Of a stretch of 64,000 bases of DNA, positions 1 through 12,671 are shown one piece after another. Below the pieces are notes generated by a model that was given only the letters and a program-made list of their open reading frames with translations, had not been told where the DNA came from and searched no databases. This DNA comes from Capitulum mitella (taxonomy: Eukaryota > Arthropoda > Thecostraca > Pollicipedomorpha > Pollicipedidae): NCBI GenBank assembly GCA_030062745.1, contig CP099849.1:8395767-8459766 (forward strand). Direction: 5' to 3'. Numbering within the stretch: position 1 is the first letter of the stretch; each line of letters starts with the position of its first letter. Both the position numbers and the translations under genes were made by a program.

Positions 1-3000
1 TTTCGCATATCCATTCGCTTTCCTGAGCCGAACGGCCATGCCCAGGCTGCCCAGCTCGGGACCAGGCATGGCCTGTAGCGGCCGTACTCACTGGCGCATT
101 TCAAGATGGCGGACGTCTCGTCGTATCCGAGGGCGTTTGTGGCGCGGCACGTGTAGACGCCGGCGTCCTCCGGGATCGTGCCGACAATGTCCAGCGCCAC
201 GTAGCCGAAGTCGTGCAGCGGGCGGTGCCGGTGGCCTGCGGCGGCGGACCTCGGTTAGGTTGAGAGGCGTGGCGTGGCTGGTGACGCCGCAGCCGGCCAG
301 AGACAGAAAGACAGGGAACTTGCTGGGCTGGTGATGGCAGTCGAAGTTCCCGGATTCTCAATAAAGTTTCCACCAATCGTCAGGTGTCGGTGTTACTTTT
401 CGCAGAATACGGACAATGTCGTTTCTCTGTCGGTCACTACCAAGACGGGACGGAGCGGGATCCACCTATTCCGCAGTCGGCTGAATCTTTGAAACGACAA
501 ATCCCAGCTTTAAAGGAGGAAAACGTCGAACGATGCCAAGGGCAGTAATGTGTTTTCGTTGAAACTCACCGACTGTGATGGGCTTGCCGTCCTTGAGCCA
601 CTCCACGCGCAGGTTAACGTCCGTCACTGGCTCCACCTTGGCCTCAAAGTGAGCGGTCTGCCCCTCTCTGAGGTTCTCCTGAAAAACACAAGTTCGGTCG
701 TCAGTACTGGTTCCGAGGAATGGACAGGTTTACAGCTGTAACTGCAGTAGGGAACACACGGATGATGCGCGGTGGTATTCCCCCGTTTCCGTAGACGGTC
801 TCACCTGGTGTTTCAGCTGCGAGACGAACTTGGGCTTGATCTGTACCATCTCGTCGGCCCATTCCTTCCTCTGGTACTTGGATGAGTCCTCGATGTACTG
901 GATCTTTTCCATGGCTTCCGGATGTTCCGTGTACAGGTCCTTCTTGGCTGTGAATCAAAGTCCGCCCACTAAGTCATCATATTTCTGTTTTGAGATGTTG
1001 AAGCAAATGTAAAACTTTTGAAGGGTACGCACACGCACATGACAGTCACTTTCACATGACGTTAAAAATTGAGGCACATATAAAGTGCAATGCGAGTCTT
1101 GTTAAAATGGAACTCAATGGGACAAAACAGGGTCCAATAAAGCTCGCATTTAATGACGTAATCTCCATGGCCGGATCTTTGGTTCACTCTTACCACAAAA
1201 AGTGACAAAGACGATTTAAAAAATGTACTTTATGCCATATGTTCTAAACGGCGTTTAATGTACTAATGTACTTTATACTAATATGTTCTAAATGCTTACT
1301 CAACAGTTTCATCTCAATATGACACAAGTCATTATATACGACGCTGCATCTGTAGGCTGACTAAGGTGCCGACGTGCTGGGTGAAGGAGGCAGTTGGGAC
1401 GAGATGGACGGGTCGCCGGCAGTGTGACGCGAATGTCGGCACGGGCGGCGCTACTCACCGATGACCCGGATGGCTGCCGAGGTGACGGCCTGGCCCAGGC
1501 GGTTGGTGGCGCGGCACGTGTACATGCCCGAGTCGGTCGGGTACACGCTGAGCAGGTCCAGGGCCACGTAGTCGAACTCGTACGCCGGCCGGAACCGGTG
1601 ACCTGCGCGGCGGTCGCGCGGACACCGTCAGCACGCGCACGCCGACAGAACGCGGGGACGGATGGTGAACACTGGCCTCCGCGACACGGCCGGGCGGCCA
1701 GAGAGGAGCCTCAGGTCGCGACTGACGAGCGTCCAGGCAAACATGCCGCGTCTGTTTGGTGATGAATGATGGTCTGTTTGGTGAAGCATCTCACTTGCCT
1801 GAGATGCTTCTCGCCGTTCTGAAATGTTTGTGTTATCTTCATTGTATATTGATGCAAAGGGACCCCTCGGGGTAGGATAAAAAAAATGGACCTTTATAGG
1901 TGCCTGGATTCTGACTGCATAATGCAACAATCATTTGCAACAGATTAGGAACCCTGCTCGAAACGCAACATTGTCAAACACTGGACGTCACGCATGTACC
2001 GATCACGCAGCCGCGGTTCGCTTCTTCCCAGCGACAGCATGGCCGACTTACCGACTTTGAGGGGCTGGTCGTTGACGAACCACTCGACCCTCATGCTGTT
2101 GTCTCCGACCGGCTGCAGGCGGCACTCCAGGTGGACGTTGGTGCCCTCCAGCGTCTCCACGTTGCGCAGCGGCTTGGTGAAGGTCGGCACCTGGTGGCCA
2201 CCGATAGGTCACTGGGTCACAGGTCGGCACACTGGGGACAAGTCGGGTGGTCCTTGTAACGGTACTGGATTTGTGGTGGCGGGCAGCCTCTTGAAACAGC
2301 CAGCGATTGTTGAGCCTTGCTCGAGACGCGCATTGAGCTCCCACTTTCCGCTTTTTCACTTCCCACTTTCTGCGTTTTCCTGTTCGTTGACTGACGAGAC
2401 ACGAGCGAAACAGTTTGCAGCTCATGGCCGGGGACTAGGACCAGGGGACGCCGTTCCCCCTCCCACTCACCTGGCTGACGGTGGTTTCCACCTCCGTCTG
2501 GCGTGCTTGGCGGGCCGAGTCCTCCAGGTACTGGATCTGGTCCAGCGCGCCCTCGTGCTGCGTCTCCGTGTCGATGTCGGCGCGCGAGAGCACGCGCACC
2601 ATGGCCGACGTGTGCGCCGAGCCGAGCTGGTTGGTGGCGCGCACCGTGTACTCGCCGGCGTCGGCCGCCGTCAGCTCCAGCACGTCCAGCGCGACGAAGC
2701 CGAACTCGCAGTAGGTGCGGAAGCGGGAGCCGATGGTGATGGGTCGGCCGTTCAGGAACCACTCCACCCGCATGGTGGGGTCGTTGAGCGGCTCCAGGCG
2801 GCACTCGAGGTGGACGCCGCGACCCTCCGGCTGCGGCTTCGGGTCCTGGGGCGACAGAGCAGAAGCCCTCGTTAGAAACACATAACACCATATGAAAACG
2901 GATGCACAATTAGCCACCGACTAAAACAAGACATGCGGCCTCGTCTTGAAAGACATGGCCTGCTAAGACCTGCTTCCATTTGATAACTATGATCATTTGA

Positions 3001-6000
3001 CCCCATTGCTGCCGTTCTTTGGCAGACAAACTGTCCACAAAAGACAACAATTCATTGCAGTCGTCTTCTCGAGACGACAATAAGTTGAAATCATTATCAG
3101 CTGTTCATTCAGGCCGGAAGCTGGACGGAAGATCAGATGTTTCCAAACAGTCCTCGGTCCGCACATCAGAAGTGTGGTACTTCCGGTGGGGACATCACAC
3201 ATGCAGATATCGGAACGCACCTTGAGGGGCTCGGTGAAGACGGGTTTGGACTTGCAGTAGTCGCCGATGTCGTACTGCGGCTCCTGGAACTTGGCCTTCT
3301 CCAGGCGCTCCGTCTTCTCCACCACACCGCGGTGCACGGACGTGGTGTCGATGGCCTGGCGCGCTGACACACCACGCAGGATGTCAGATTTTAGCCATTT
3401 AGTCAAATTTAACTGGGCCGATTACTCGAGAGACCACTGGCCGCTCATTTGCCGCACCATTCATCTCCCTTTTTGACAGCCTGAGGCATGAAAGATAATA
3501 ACCAAAATGTCGCAGCTTTCCGAACAGAGCACTACCGCGAAAACAAGGCGAAATGATCTCCTGAGCTGCAATAAGATTGGTAATTCCGTTTTCAGTTGAG
3601 GCTGACACAAAGGTCAGGGAACCAACCGGTCGATGCTGTCATGTCTCACCTTCCACCTTCATCTGGGTCTGATTGCGGACTTCGCCGAGGGCGTTCTTGA
3701 CCACCAGAGTGTAGGTTCCGGCGTCCTCTGGCTTGGCGCCGGTAATGTCCAGCGCCACGTAGCCAAAGTCGAGCAGGGTCTGAATGCGGTTGGCCGGAGC
3801 TAGGGGTTTGCCGTTCAGGAGCCATTCCGTCTGAAACAGGTGTCGGAAGGTCTCTTCAGTGGGAGTTCACTGACAGTCTGACCGACTGAAGCCTGCCTAT
3901 CTATGGCCTGATGGCAATCAATACATCATATATTAAGTTCTGGGGCCATATGAACAGTAAAGGCAGCAGGCACTAGAAGATATGGAAATCCTACAACGTA
4001 ATATTGGCGTGGTTCCATTTTCGAAGCATGTGAATTGAAATAAACAAACCGGGATTTTATATCTTTACAGGCACAGAGGATGGAGCTGCCCATAAATTTG
4101 GACGTACCTTCATGGTAGCGTCATTCTGCGGCTCCACACGGGCTTCAAAGTGAGCTCTCTGGCCTTCCTTGATAACGTTGGTCCCCTTAATGGGTCCCAG
4201 GAACTTGGGAGGAATCTTGGTGACGGTCACATCTTCCTCAACCACTCGCTGCCGCCGGCTGAAACAAAATGTGGTGTTTTTGCAGCGAGATGCAACGTTG
4301 CACATAAAGCTTCCGTTTCAACGATTTTCGAGACGTGCATCGACATGGAACGTCAGGAAAAACACCTTACATCGTACTTCCATGGTGTCCATGACCTTTG
4401 CCGAAAAAATGTTTTCATGAGCTACAGGCCAAAATAGTCAAATTCGGGCGTTCCTGAGGAAATATGCCTTTACATCGTCAAACATTATTTCTACCTTACG
4501 CAGCAAGATTAGGGCTAAGGCTACTATGCTGATCGCTGTCACACAGTTGAATCCAAGAACGCAGTTACGAGTGAGCTAGAAAAGATTTAATGTTCCTGTT
4601 AATGCAATGTACTTATTTTGTAGGTCAGGCGAAAAAAATAAGTCATGCCCGGTAACTGCAGCGCTGCGCTACCTGTTCATAGCGACAAACTCAGTCTGCC
4701 GTCATTTTTCAGGGACGTGGTCGCTGGACATATCACCCACGGAGGCGCCGGCACCGCCCAGTATCCATCGGGTGACCTTCGGCAAACCCCAGGAGAGCAG
4801 CTCACCTGGCGTCCTCCAGGTACTGGAACTGCTGCAGGCTCTCCACCTGGCTGTCGGTGACGATGTCCCTCTTGCCGATGCACTGCAGCGTGGCCTGGCA
4901 CTGAGCGTGGCCAGCAGCGTTGCGCGCCACGCACGTGTACACGCCCGAGTCGTGGATGGTCACCTGCTTGATGGTCAGGCTGACGTAGCCGAAGTTGAAG
5001 AAGGTCGTCATCCGCGAGCCTGCGGAACGGTGAGTCAGGTTACTGGAAGAATCCACCATGACAAAGTGCGTGCGGTGTAAACGCTTTTATCTGTGCTTTT
5101 TATGATGAATCATATGCTGGGAGGACGAATACAAATGTTGCTTGAAGGAATAAACGGAGAACGACCCGAAACTTGCGAACTGCGTAGGGGATGACGAAAT
5201 CATCAAACAGCCGTTAAACTGGCTTAATTTAACAACAACCTAATCCATTTTACTGCAGGCTAGGATTGAAAGAAATAGCCCGTGGACGGAAAGTGGACAA
5301 AAAACGCAAGGGAAGTTTGTTTTATTAGCATCAGACAGTGTATTTAGACATCTAAAGAGAATCAGAAATAAAGTAGCTCTAAAGTTAGCATTAGCATCTG
5401 GCTCCACTTCATTTCGCAAATATTTCACCCTCAATAAAGAACTATATGACTTGCACCAAAGTACAACACACCAACAGAGTGAGCGTCGTACAGCGCCCGC
5501 GGTCCCCCCCCCCCCCCCCACTCACTGGCTTCCAGCGGTTTTCCGTCCTTGAGCCAGTCGACCCGCAGTGTGGAGTCACCAACAGGCTCCAAGCGAGCCT
5601 CGAAGTGGGCCGTGCCGTTTTCCGGCACGCCCGGGGCGTCGCCGATGGGCTTCGTGAAGCGCGGCGCTGTCTTCGTCTCATCCAGCTCCGACGTCACCTG
5701 AAGTCGGAACAGTTAGGTCACGGAACTCATCACCAAGTCAGGGCACGGACACCAGAGCACAGTCAGGTCACGGGACGCATCACCAGGTCAGAGAACGTGC
5801 CGCCAGCGGCATAGCCAGGTCACGGAACGTGTCACCAGGTCAGGGTGGGATCGCAGCCGAGCCACGGTACATGTCACTAAGTCAGGGCAGCGACAACGGT
5901 GAGTAGTGACACAGCCAGGTCAGAGGAGGTGTCGTCAGCGGCTCAGCAGGTCAAAGCTGGGCTCACTGACAACGCTGCCAGTCTCTTCGCTCGATCGTTA

Positions 6001-9000
6001 AACGCTTTTAGCTCGCGACTACTGCTTCCGTGTCTTATCATTTCCCGGTTCGCAGCTTTGCACGAGAGCAAGAGATTTTGACTTCCGCAGCTTGTATTGA
6101 TGACAGAAAAGCTAGCTTTCCACATACTTCTGTTACAAGGGTGCTAGTTGGTGGTGTGTCTAGCATGTCATCAATCCAAAGCTTTAGCGTTTGTTCGCGC
6201 TTCCTGTTATCAAGCCAACCTGTTGTTAAAACTTAAACAATAGCTTCACTCCCGCTGTGTCTGTGTTCAGCAGCTATGTGAGACTGTCCCGTAACCGGGA
6301 CCTTTGACGCACGAACCTGTTTTTGGATGGCCTGTTTGTAGCTCTCCAGCTGCTCCACGGAGCGGATGTACTGTTGCTGCTCGGGGATACCCAGGTCGCC
6401 GGTGACGCTCTCCTGCACGGTGACCACCAGCTGAGCCTGGCTGAACGCCTCGCCGGCCTGGACGCGGATGGAATCAGCGGTTAGCCGCCGCAGCTGCACC
6501 CACAAGATGGTCAGGCCACCTCAACGCAGGCGCCATCACACTCAGAGAACAGTGCGACAGTCTTATTTCAGTCAGCGCCAGGATACACCATGCTGCCAGA
6601 ACAGGAAAACGGAAAATGTTCGTCGAAATGTTCGGAAGGCATCGTGCCTGTTATCATATTCTGTAGCCTTAAAATTTCAGTCTTTTTAAACTTTCGAGTT
6701 CGGACCTCGAAAACATGATAATTTTGGTAAATCAGCAAATAAAGCAAGGAGGAGAAAACCAATGCAAACCTTGTTGGTGGCACGGACAGTATACACTCCC
6801 GAGTCCTCCTTCCGCAGCTGTGAGATGTGCAGAGCGACGTGGCCAAAGTTGTTGATGTTTGAAATGCGGGAACCTGCATGGAATTACCGCGGTCACTAAT
6901 GACTGCTTTTAAACTGTTAGGCTCATTAAAATTCGAATGGAAATGCCATTCACTGGTTGGCGGCTTGCCAAACCATGTGACACATTGTTTTCCTCGCGCT
7001 GAGGACGGCTTTAAATATTTTACCAGCTTGCAGCAATACATTTATAATCAAGTCCACGCCGAGAATGGGTCGGTCGTGACTGGCCGCCGGGTAGCATGCA
7101 CTGCACCTCCACACACACGCTCTCACCTCCATCACACGCTACTCACTGGCCGTGATGGGCTTGCCGTCCTTGAACCACTCGATCCTCATGTGCGTGTCGG
7201 AGACGGGCTCCACCTGGGCCTCGAAGTGGGCGTAGCCGTGCTCTTTCGCGTCCAGCACGTCACGCAGCTCGCGCACGAAGTGAGGTTTCACCATCTTCTC
7301 CTCCACGGAGACGGTGCGCAAGTAGCGTGAGGTGTCCTCCAGCATCTGAATATGCTCCAGACTCTCCGGATGCTGCGGCGTCGTCTCAATGGTGGCGCGG
7401 GCTGTGAATAACGAAACAGACACTTAGCGTGGTGACAAAAACTAACATTAAGCAGGTGGAGCCGCGTATTAAAAATATGCATTTCAGAAACATGCACGAA
7501 CCCGCAAATCATCCAGTATTTAATGACGTGGTTTCGTGCACAGCTCAAACACAAGGCGCGTCCAAAGGGAACACGAGCATGGCGCCATTGGAAACGGAAA
7601 AAACGAAAGGTAAGGAGAAGAAATGTGATGGAGAACTCGGTCTACTAAACATTTCATACATATTTTACCTTCTACCCCTTCCCGTCAGAAAACTTCTAGG
7701 TGAGCTCTTGGCTTAACTGAAGACGTATTCGAACTACTAACACATCGTTCACGACGTTAAATGGGTACTGCAAAATATGTACACCAAACCCTTTGCAATG
7801 AGGCCCATCTTCGCCGAAGTCGCCACCGCTCAGTCAGTCCGGTAGGAGGGCCGAGTGTGGTGCCGACTCCGCAGCCGGGCAGCGGAGCCCTCTCCCGGCC
7901 GTGTTGGGCAGCCGCTCACCTCCGACGGTGACGGTGCAGGAGCAGTCGGCGGCGCCGGCCTGGTTCACCGCCCGGCACGTGTACACGCCCGTGTCCTGCT
8001 GCGTCACGGTCAGCAGGCTCAGCGAGACGTAGCCGAACTTGTGCGTCAGCGTGGCGCGGGAGCCTGAGCCGGGCGGGACGCCGTCAGGTCATATGCGGAG
8101 CACCACACGACACGATACCACACGACACCACACGACAGAGGTGCCATACGGGACCGGAGACCGCTGGAGGAAAGGCATCGACATACGGTGGGCTCGTGAA
8201 CGATCAGGATATACATAGCGCGAGGCAATACCGACTGATATTGGAAGGTAAACCACACTCGCGCAGAACAAAAGGACTCAGCGCGGTCCTGCCACATTAA
8301 GAAACACGGCTCCGGTCCACCATAAACGCGCCAGAAATTGGTCGGACCGCCATCCTTTCTTGAACAGGGCGCCTCAGGGCTAATGCTATATTGTCTAATT
8401 TATGGGAAACAGATGCCCCGGTAGCCTCTGTCCTTCCACCTTCTATGATCCTATGCTGTTATTAATCTCTATGATCCTATGCTGTTATCAATATGTGGTC
8501 TGCGATCCATATGTGTACAAGCGTTTCTCAGGCTAATATGGCCAAACCGTTCTGAAAAAGTTTCTTTCAATGCAGCATCATAAAACTGCGTCATACTTTC
8601 CAAATTTGGCTTGGCCATCATCTTGCTAACCATATACCCATGGCCTGTTACACCCATGCTGTGTTCGTTGGCCTCTTTAGTCTGTAGGCGGCAGCCGGTG
8701 GTTTATCGCTGTGGGCTTCACTGTCTGATCTGCTGCGTGCTGCCTCTGGTCTGAGGTCACACTGTCCTGTTTCCTGGGACCGGCAACGGGCGGTCAGCAC
8801 TCACTGGCTGGCAGCGGCTGGCCGTCGATGTACCACTCGATCCTCATGGTCGGGTCGCCCAGCGGCGCCACCTTGGCCTCCAGCAGGACGCGGTCGCCCT
8901 CGCTGACGCGCACGTCGCGCAGCGGGTGGGTGAACTGCGGCGGCTGGACCGGCTGCTCCTGTTCGGGCCGCTGTGGCTTCGGACGGGACCGCTCCACGTG

Positions 9001-12000
9001 TTTCAGGTGGATCACCTCCGGCTCGGCGGGCGCCTCCGGGGCGATCACCTGCAGGCGACGGGTTCTGTCCGTTCAGGGTTCCTTCAGTCAGGAGCTCTGT
9101 CATCTCAAGGCTCTGTCAGTACAGGACTCCATCAGTTCAGGACTCTGTTAATTCAGGACTCTATCAGTTCAGGGCTCTGTCAGTTCAGGGCTCGGTCAGA
9201 TCAGGCAGCAGGTCAGTCGTGGCCCACTGCCATGGGATTAGCCTTGTACCGGCTTCGGTGCCGGAGGATCACCGTTTACGTTTCGCCTTGAATATCCGGG
9301 CGCAGACGAAGATCGAGGTTCGACCCAGACATGTAAGATGTAACAAGAGCATGTGTCATGCAAGAACAGCAGCATGTTTCCGAGCATGCGCACGTACCAC
9401 TCGGTGAAAGCCCGTTCCGCGGCGGAGCGGCGGGGCGGAGGTCGTCCACTGACCTTGGTCGGCTTGGGCAGCTGGAGCCGCCACGGTTCGCTGGGCGGCG
9501 GCGGCGGGCCCACGTCCACGTACAGCTTGGCCCTGGTGGCCGTGCTGCCGGCAGCGTTCTGCGCCGTGCACTGGTACCAGGCGCTATCCTCGGGCCGCAC
9601 GCTGCGGGCCACGCAGAGGTGTGTACATACACCGCCGAGCACTGCACCGCTCACACGACGGCAGACAGCAGCGCGAAACACTGCGATTATAGGCATGGTA
9701 ACTTAGCGCTGATCAGAGGGCAGTGTTAGTGAACTGCAGCAAAACAGAACGACTCTCTGAGTCCTCATGAGTCATTGCGACTGCAAAGAAGTTCTTGGGC
9801 GATAAAGGTTCATCAATTGCATTTCGGAAATGCATCTCACGAGTACAAATACGAAAAACACAAATCAAGTGATATTTCTTCCAAAGTATTTAATACCCTG
9901 TCGTTTCCATGCTCCGCAAGGAAAATGCAGTATAGGAATGCACACAAAGAAACAGCATCGTTGTTAATCCACCCGCCTCTGCGTCCCGAGCACACCGCAC
10001 GGCCCGCGGTCCGCCCCTCACCAGGGGATGTCGATCATGGAGGCGCCTCCGTCGGTGATGATTCGCACGTGCTCGGAGGGCTGCAGCGGCTGGCCGTCTC
10101 GCTGCCAGGTGAGGCGCGGCGTGGGCGCGCCCACCGCCCGGCAGCTGAGTGAGACGGCCTCGCCGGGCCGCACGTGCACCGTCTGGAAGCGCTCCACGAA
10201 CTTGGGCGCCACCACCTGCTCCTTCTCCAGCACGTTCAGCTGGATCTGTGGCCAGAACATGCCCATGTCAGTTTCGGTGGTTCGATTACGTCCCTCCAAA
10301 AAGCGTCATAAAATCATGAGACATTAAGGAGAGGGTGTCTCTCCATCGAAACAGGAGACGTCATCATTTGCCACTAACCGTATCAAAAGGCTTGAAGGTA
10401 AGACACCTGGTACCAAGTTAATACAGAGCGCTGCTTTGACTCTCCAGCAGTACGGGATGGGTACGGAGTGCTTCATGGAATCAGTACCAGTGAAGGAAAT
10501 TGTACAGTGCTGCTATAACTCGATATCAGTGCAGGAAGCTGTTATATGCAGCCTTGACTCGGTTTCAATGAGGAAGAAATGCAGAATGCTGCCTTGACTC
10601 AGTTACCGGAGATGTGCAGAGTGCTGCCTTGCCCATCAGTGCGGACGGGACACATATTACTGTCTTGGCTCGGTGTCAGCGCTGGAGGAATGACAATTCC
10701 TGCCTGGACTCGGCCGGTCAGCGCTCACCTGGTGGCTGGTCTCGCCGGACTTGTTCTTGGCCACCAGGGTGAGCACGCCAGAGTCCTTCTGGCTGGCGCT
10801 GGTGATCATCAGAGCGTTGTTCCCGGCCTCGTTCACCAACATCTTGTGTGTTGCGTCGTTGACCACGGGGACACCGTTGATGTACCAGAAGACCTGGGCA
10901 GATTAGCAACGTGCGTCGGACCATGACGTCTTAATATTGTTTTAATTTACTCGTCAGTGCCGGAAATACCGGTACAGATCGGGATTAAAGGTGAGCAAAT
11001 CCTGAACAACTGAAAAATAATTGCGTATACAAGCTTTTTTCCCAGTGACCAGTACGTATTCGATACCTCAGTACACTCAATGAATAACGCGTCGTTCATA
11101 AGAAGGTGCGTAAGCCGGTAATCTAGTGCACCGTTCAGTTGCGATACAGATGATGCAGAGAACCCGAAGATATTTTCTGGACGGCGGCCGCGGCACATCC
11201 CGTGGAAAACTTCACGATGATATGCAGCCCGCTGACCACCACTGACCTCGGGCGCCGGCTTCCCGCCTGTGCGACACTCCAGCCGGACCATCTTGCCCTC
11301 CTGCACCTCCGTGTCGGACGGCACCTTCAGGAAGCTGGGAGCCAATGCCTTGCCCTCCGCCACCTCTTCGACCTGCATGTACCTGAAGACGAGTACAAGG
11401 AACGTGAACACTAAAAGAGACCTCACTTTTCTCATATTTTGCAAATGTCGCGAATGCTTTGCTGAAATTTACAGTAAACCGACTTTTGGGGGATTTTCTT
11501 GGGGCTCAAGGTTTACACGGTTCATTTCGTGCTCCAGAAACCCTGGAGAACGTGACCGTGATCACCCACATCAGACAGCAAACGACAAACAGCGATAACA
11601 AACCGAGGCGACTCCCAGCTCCCGAGCCTCGGCCGCGGCCGCTGACCTGGTGTCGGTCTGCTGCGTCAGCCGGCTCTGCGGGGCGCCGGGCGTCGGCGTG
11701 GTGGGCTCGACGGCCAGGTAGGCGGAGCTGACCACGCAGCCGGCCGAGTTCTCGGCCAGCATCGTGTAGTGGCCGGTGTCCTGCGGCACGACGCCGCGCA
11801 GCGTCAGCGACACGACCGTGTCCTGGCGCGAGATGGTAACCCGGCCGCCGGGCCGCACGCGCGCACCGTTCTTGAACCAGGTGACCTTGGGCGTCGGGTT
11901 GCCGGCGAGACGCGCCTGGAAGGTGGCGTCGCCGCCCTCGGTGACCTTGCTGGCGCGCGGCTTGGCCTGCACCTGCGGCGGGCTGACCGGGCCAGGGCGG

Positions 12001-12639
12001 CGCGGTGCCGGCGGAGCCGCTGGCTCGATCTCGCCTGGCTCGCGCCGAGTCAGCGCCTCGCGGAACTCCGACTCGCGGATCAGCCGGTACTCGAACGTGT
12101 CCACGCGGAAGTCCTGCCGGCGGAGGCGGCCGTTAGCGGGCGGGACGGCCGGGCTCTGATGCGGAATCGGAAGGCTGCCAGGTGCGCGTGCACTCGCAGT
12201 TAGCCGACGTGGCAAATGCAGCGTTTCGATCCCGACGGCTGACAGGCAGCTGAACTCCACAAAACTCCTGAAATTCAGCAGTTGTGCCAAGCTGTACCGA
12301 TATTCTGAAAAACCAACACTGATAAAGCAACGGCGAGTTCTGCCAACTAAAGACGGCCGACCACGTCCAGAATCGGAGAGATGCCAGCCTGGCTCAATAC
12401 AGGAGGCCCTGTCTCGGTGCAGGCGGCCCCGTCCCAGTACAGGAGACCGCGGTCCGGTGCCAGGCTGACCTCTATGGTGGCGCCGAACGGCGTGGTGCGG
12501 TACTGGCGGTCGGTCTTGGTCGTGGTGGTGGTATGTCCATACGGGTCCGTCACCGTGCTGGTCTCCTGGCGCACCTGCACACTGTGCTGCTGGCCCATCG
12601 TGCGCCGCTGCACACCACCCTGCTGCTGTTGCTGCGCCA

Positions 12640-12671
<32 letters not shown>

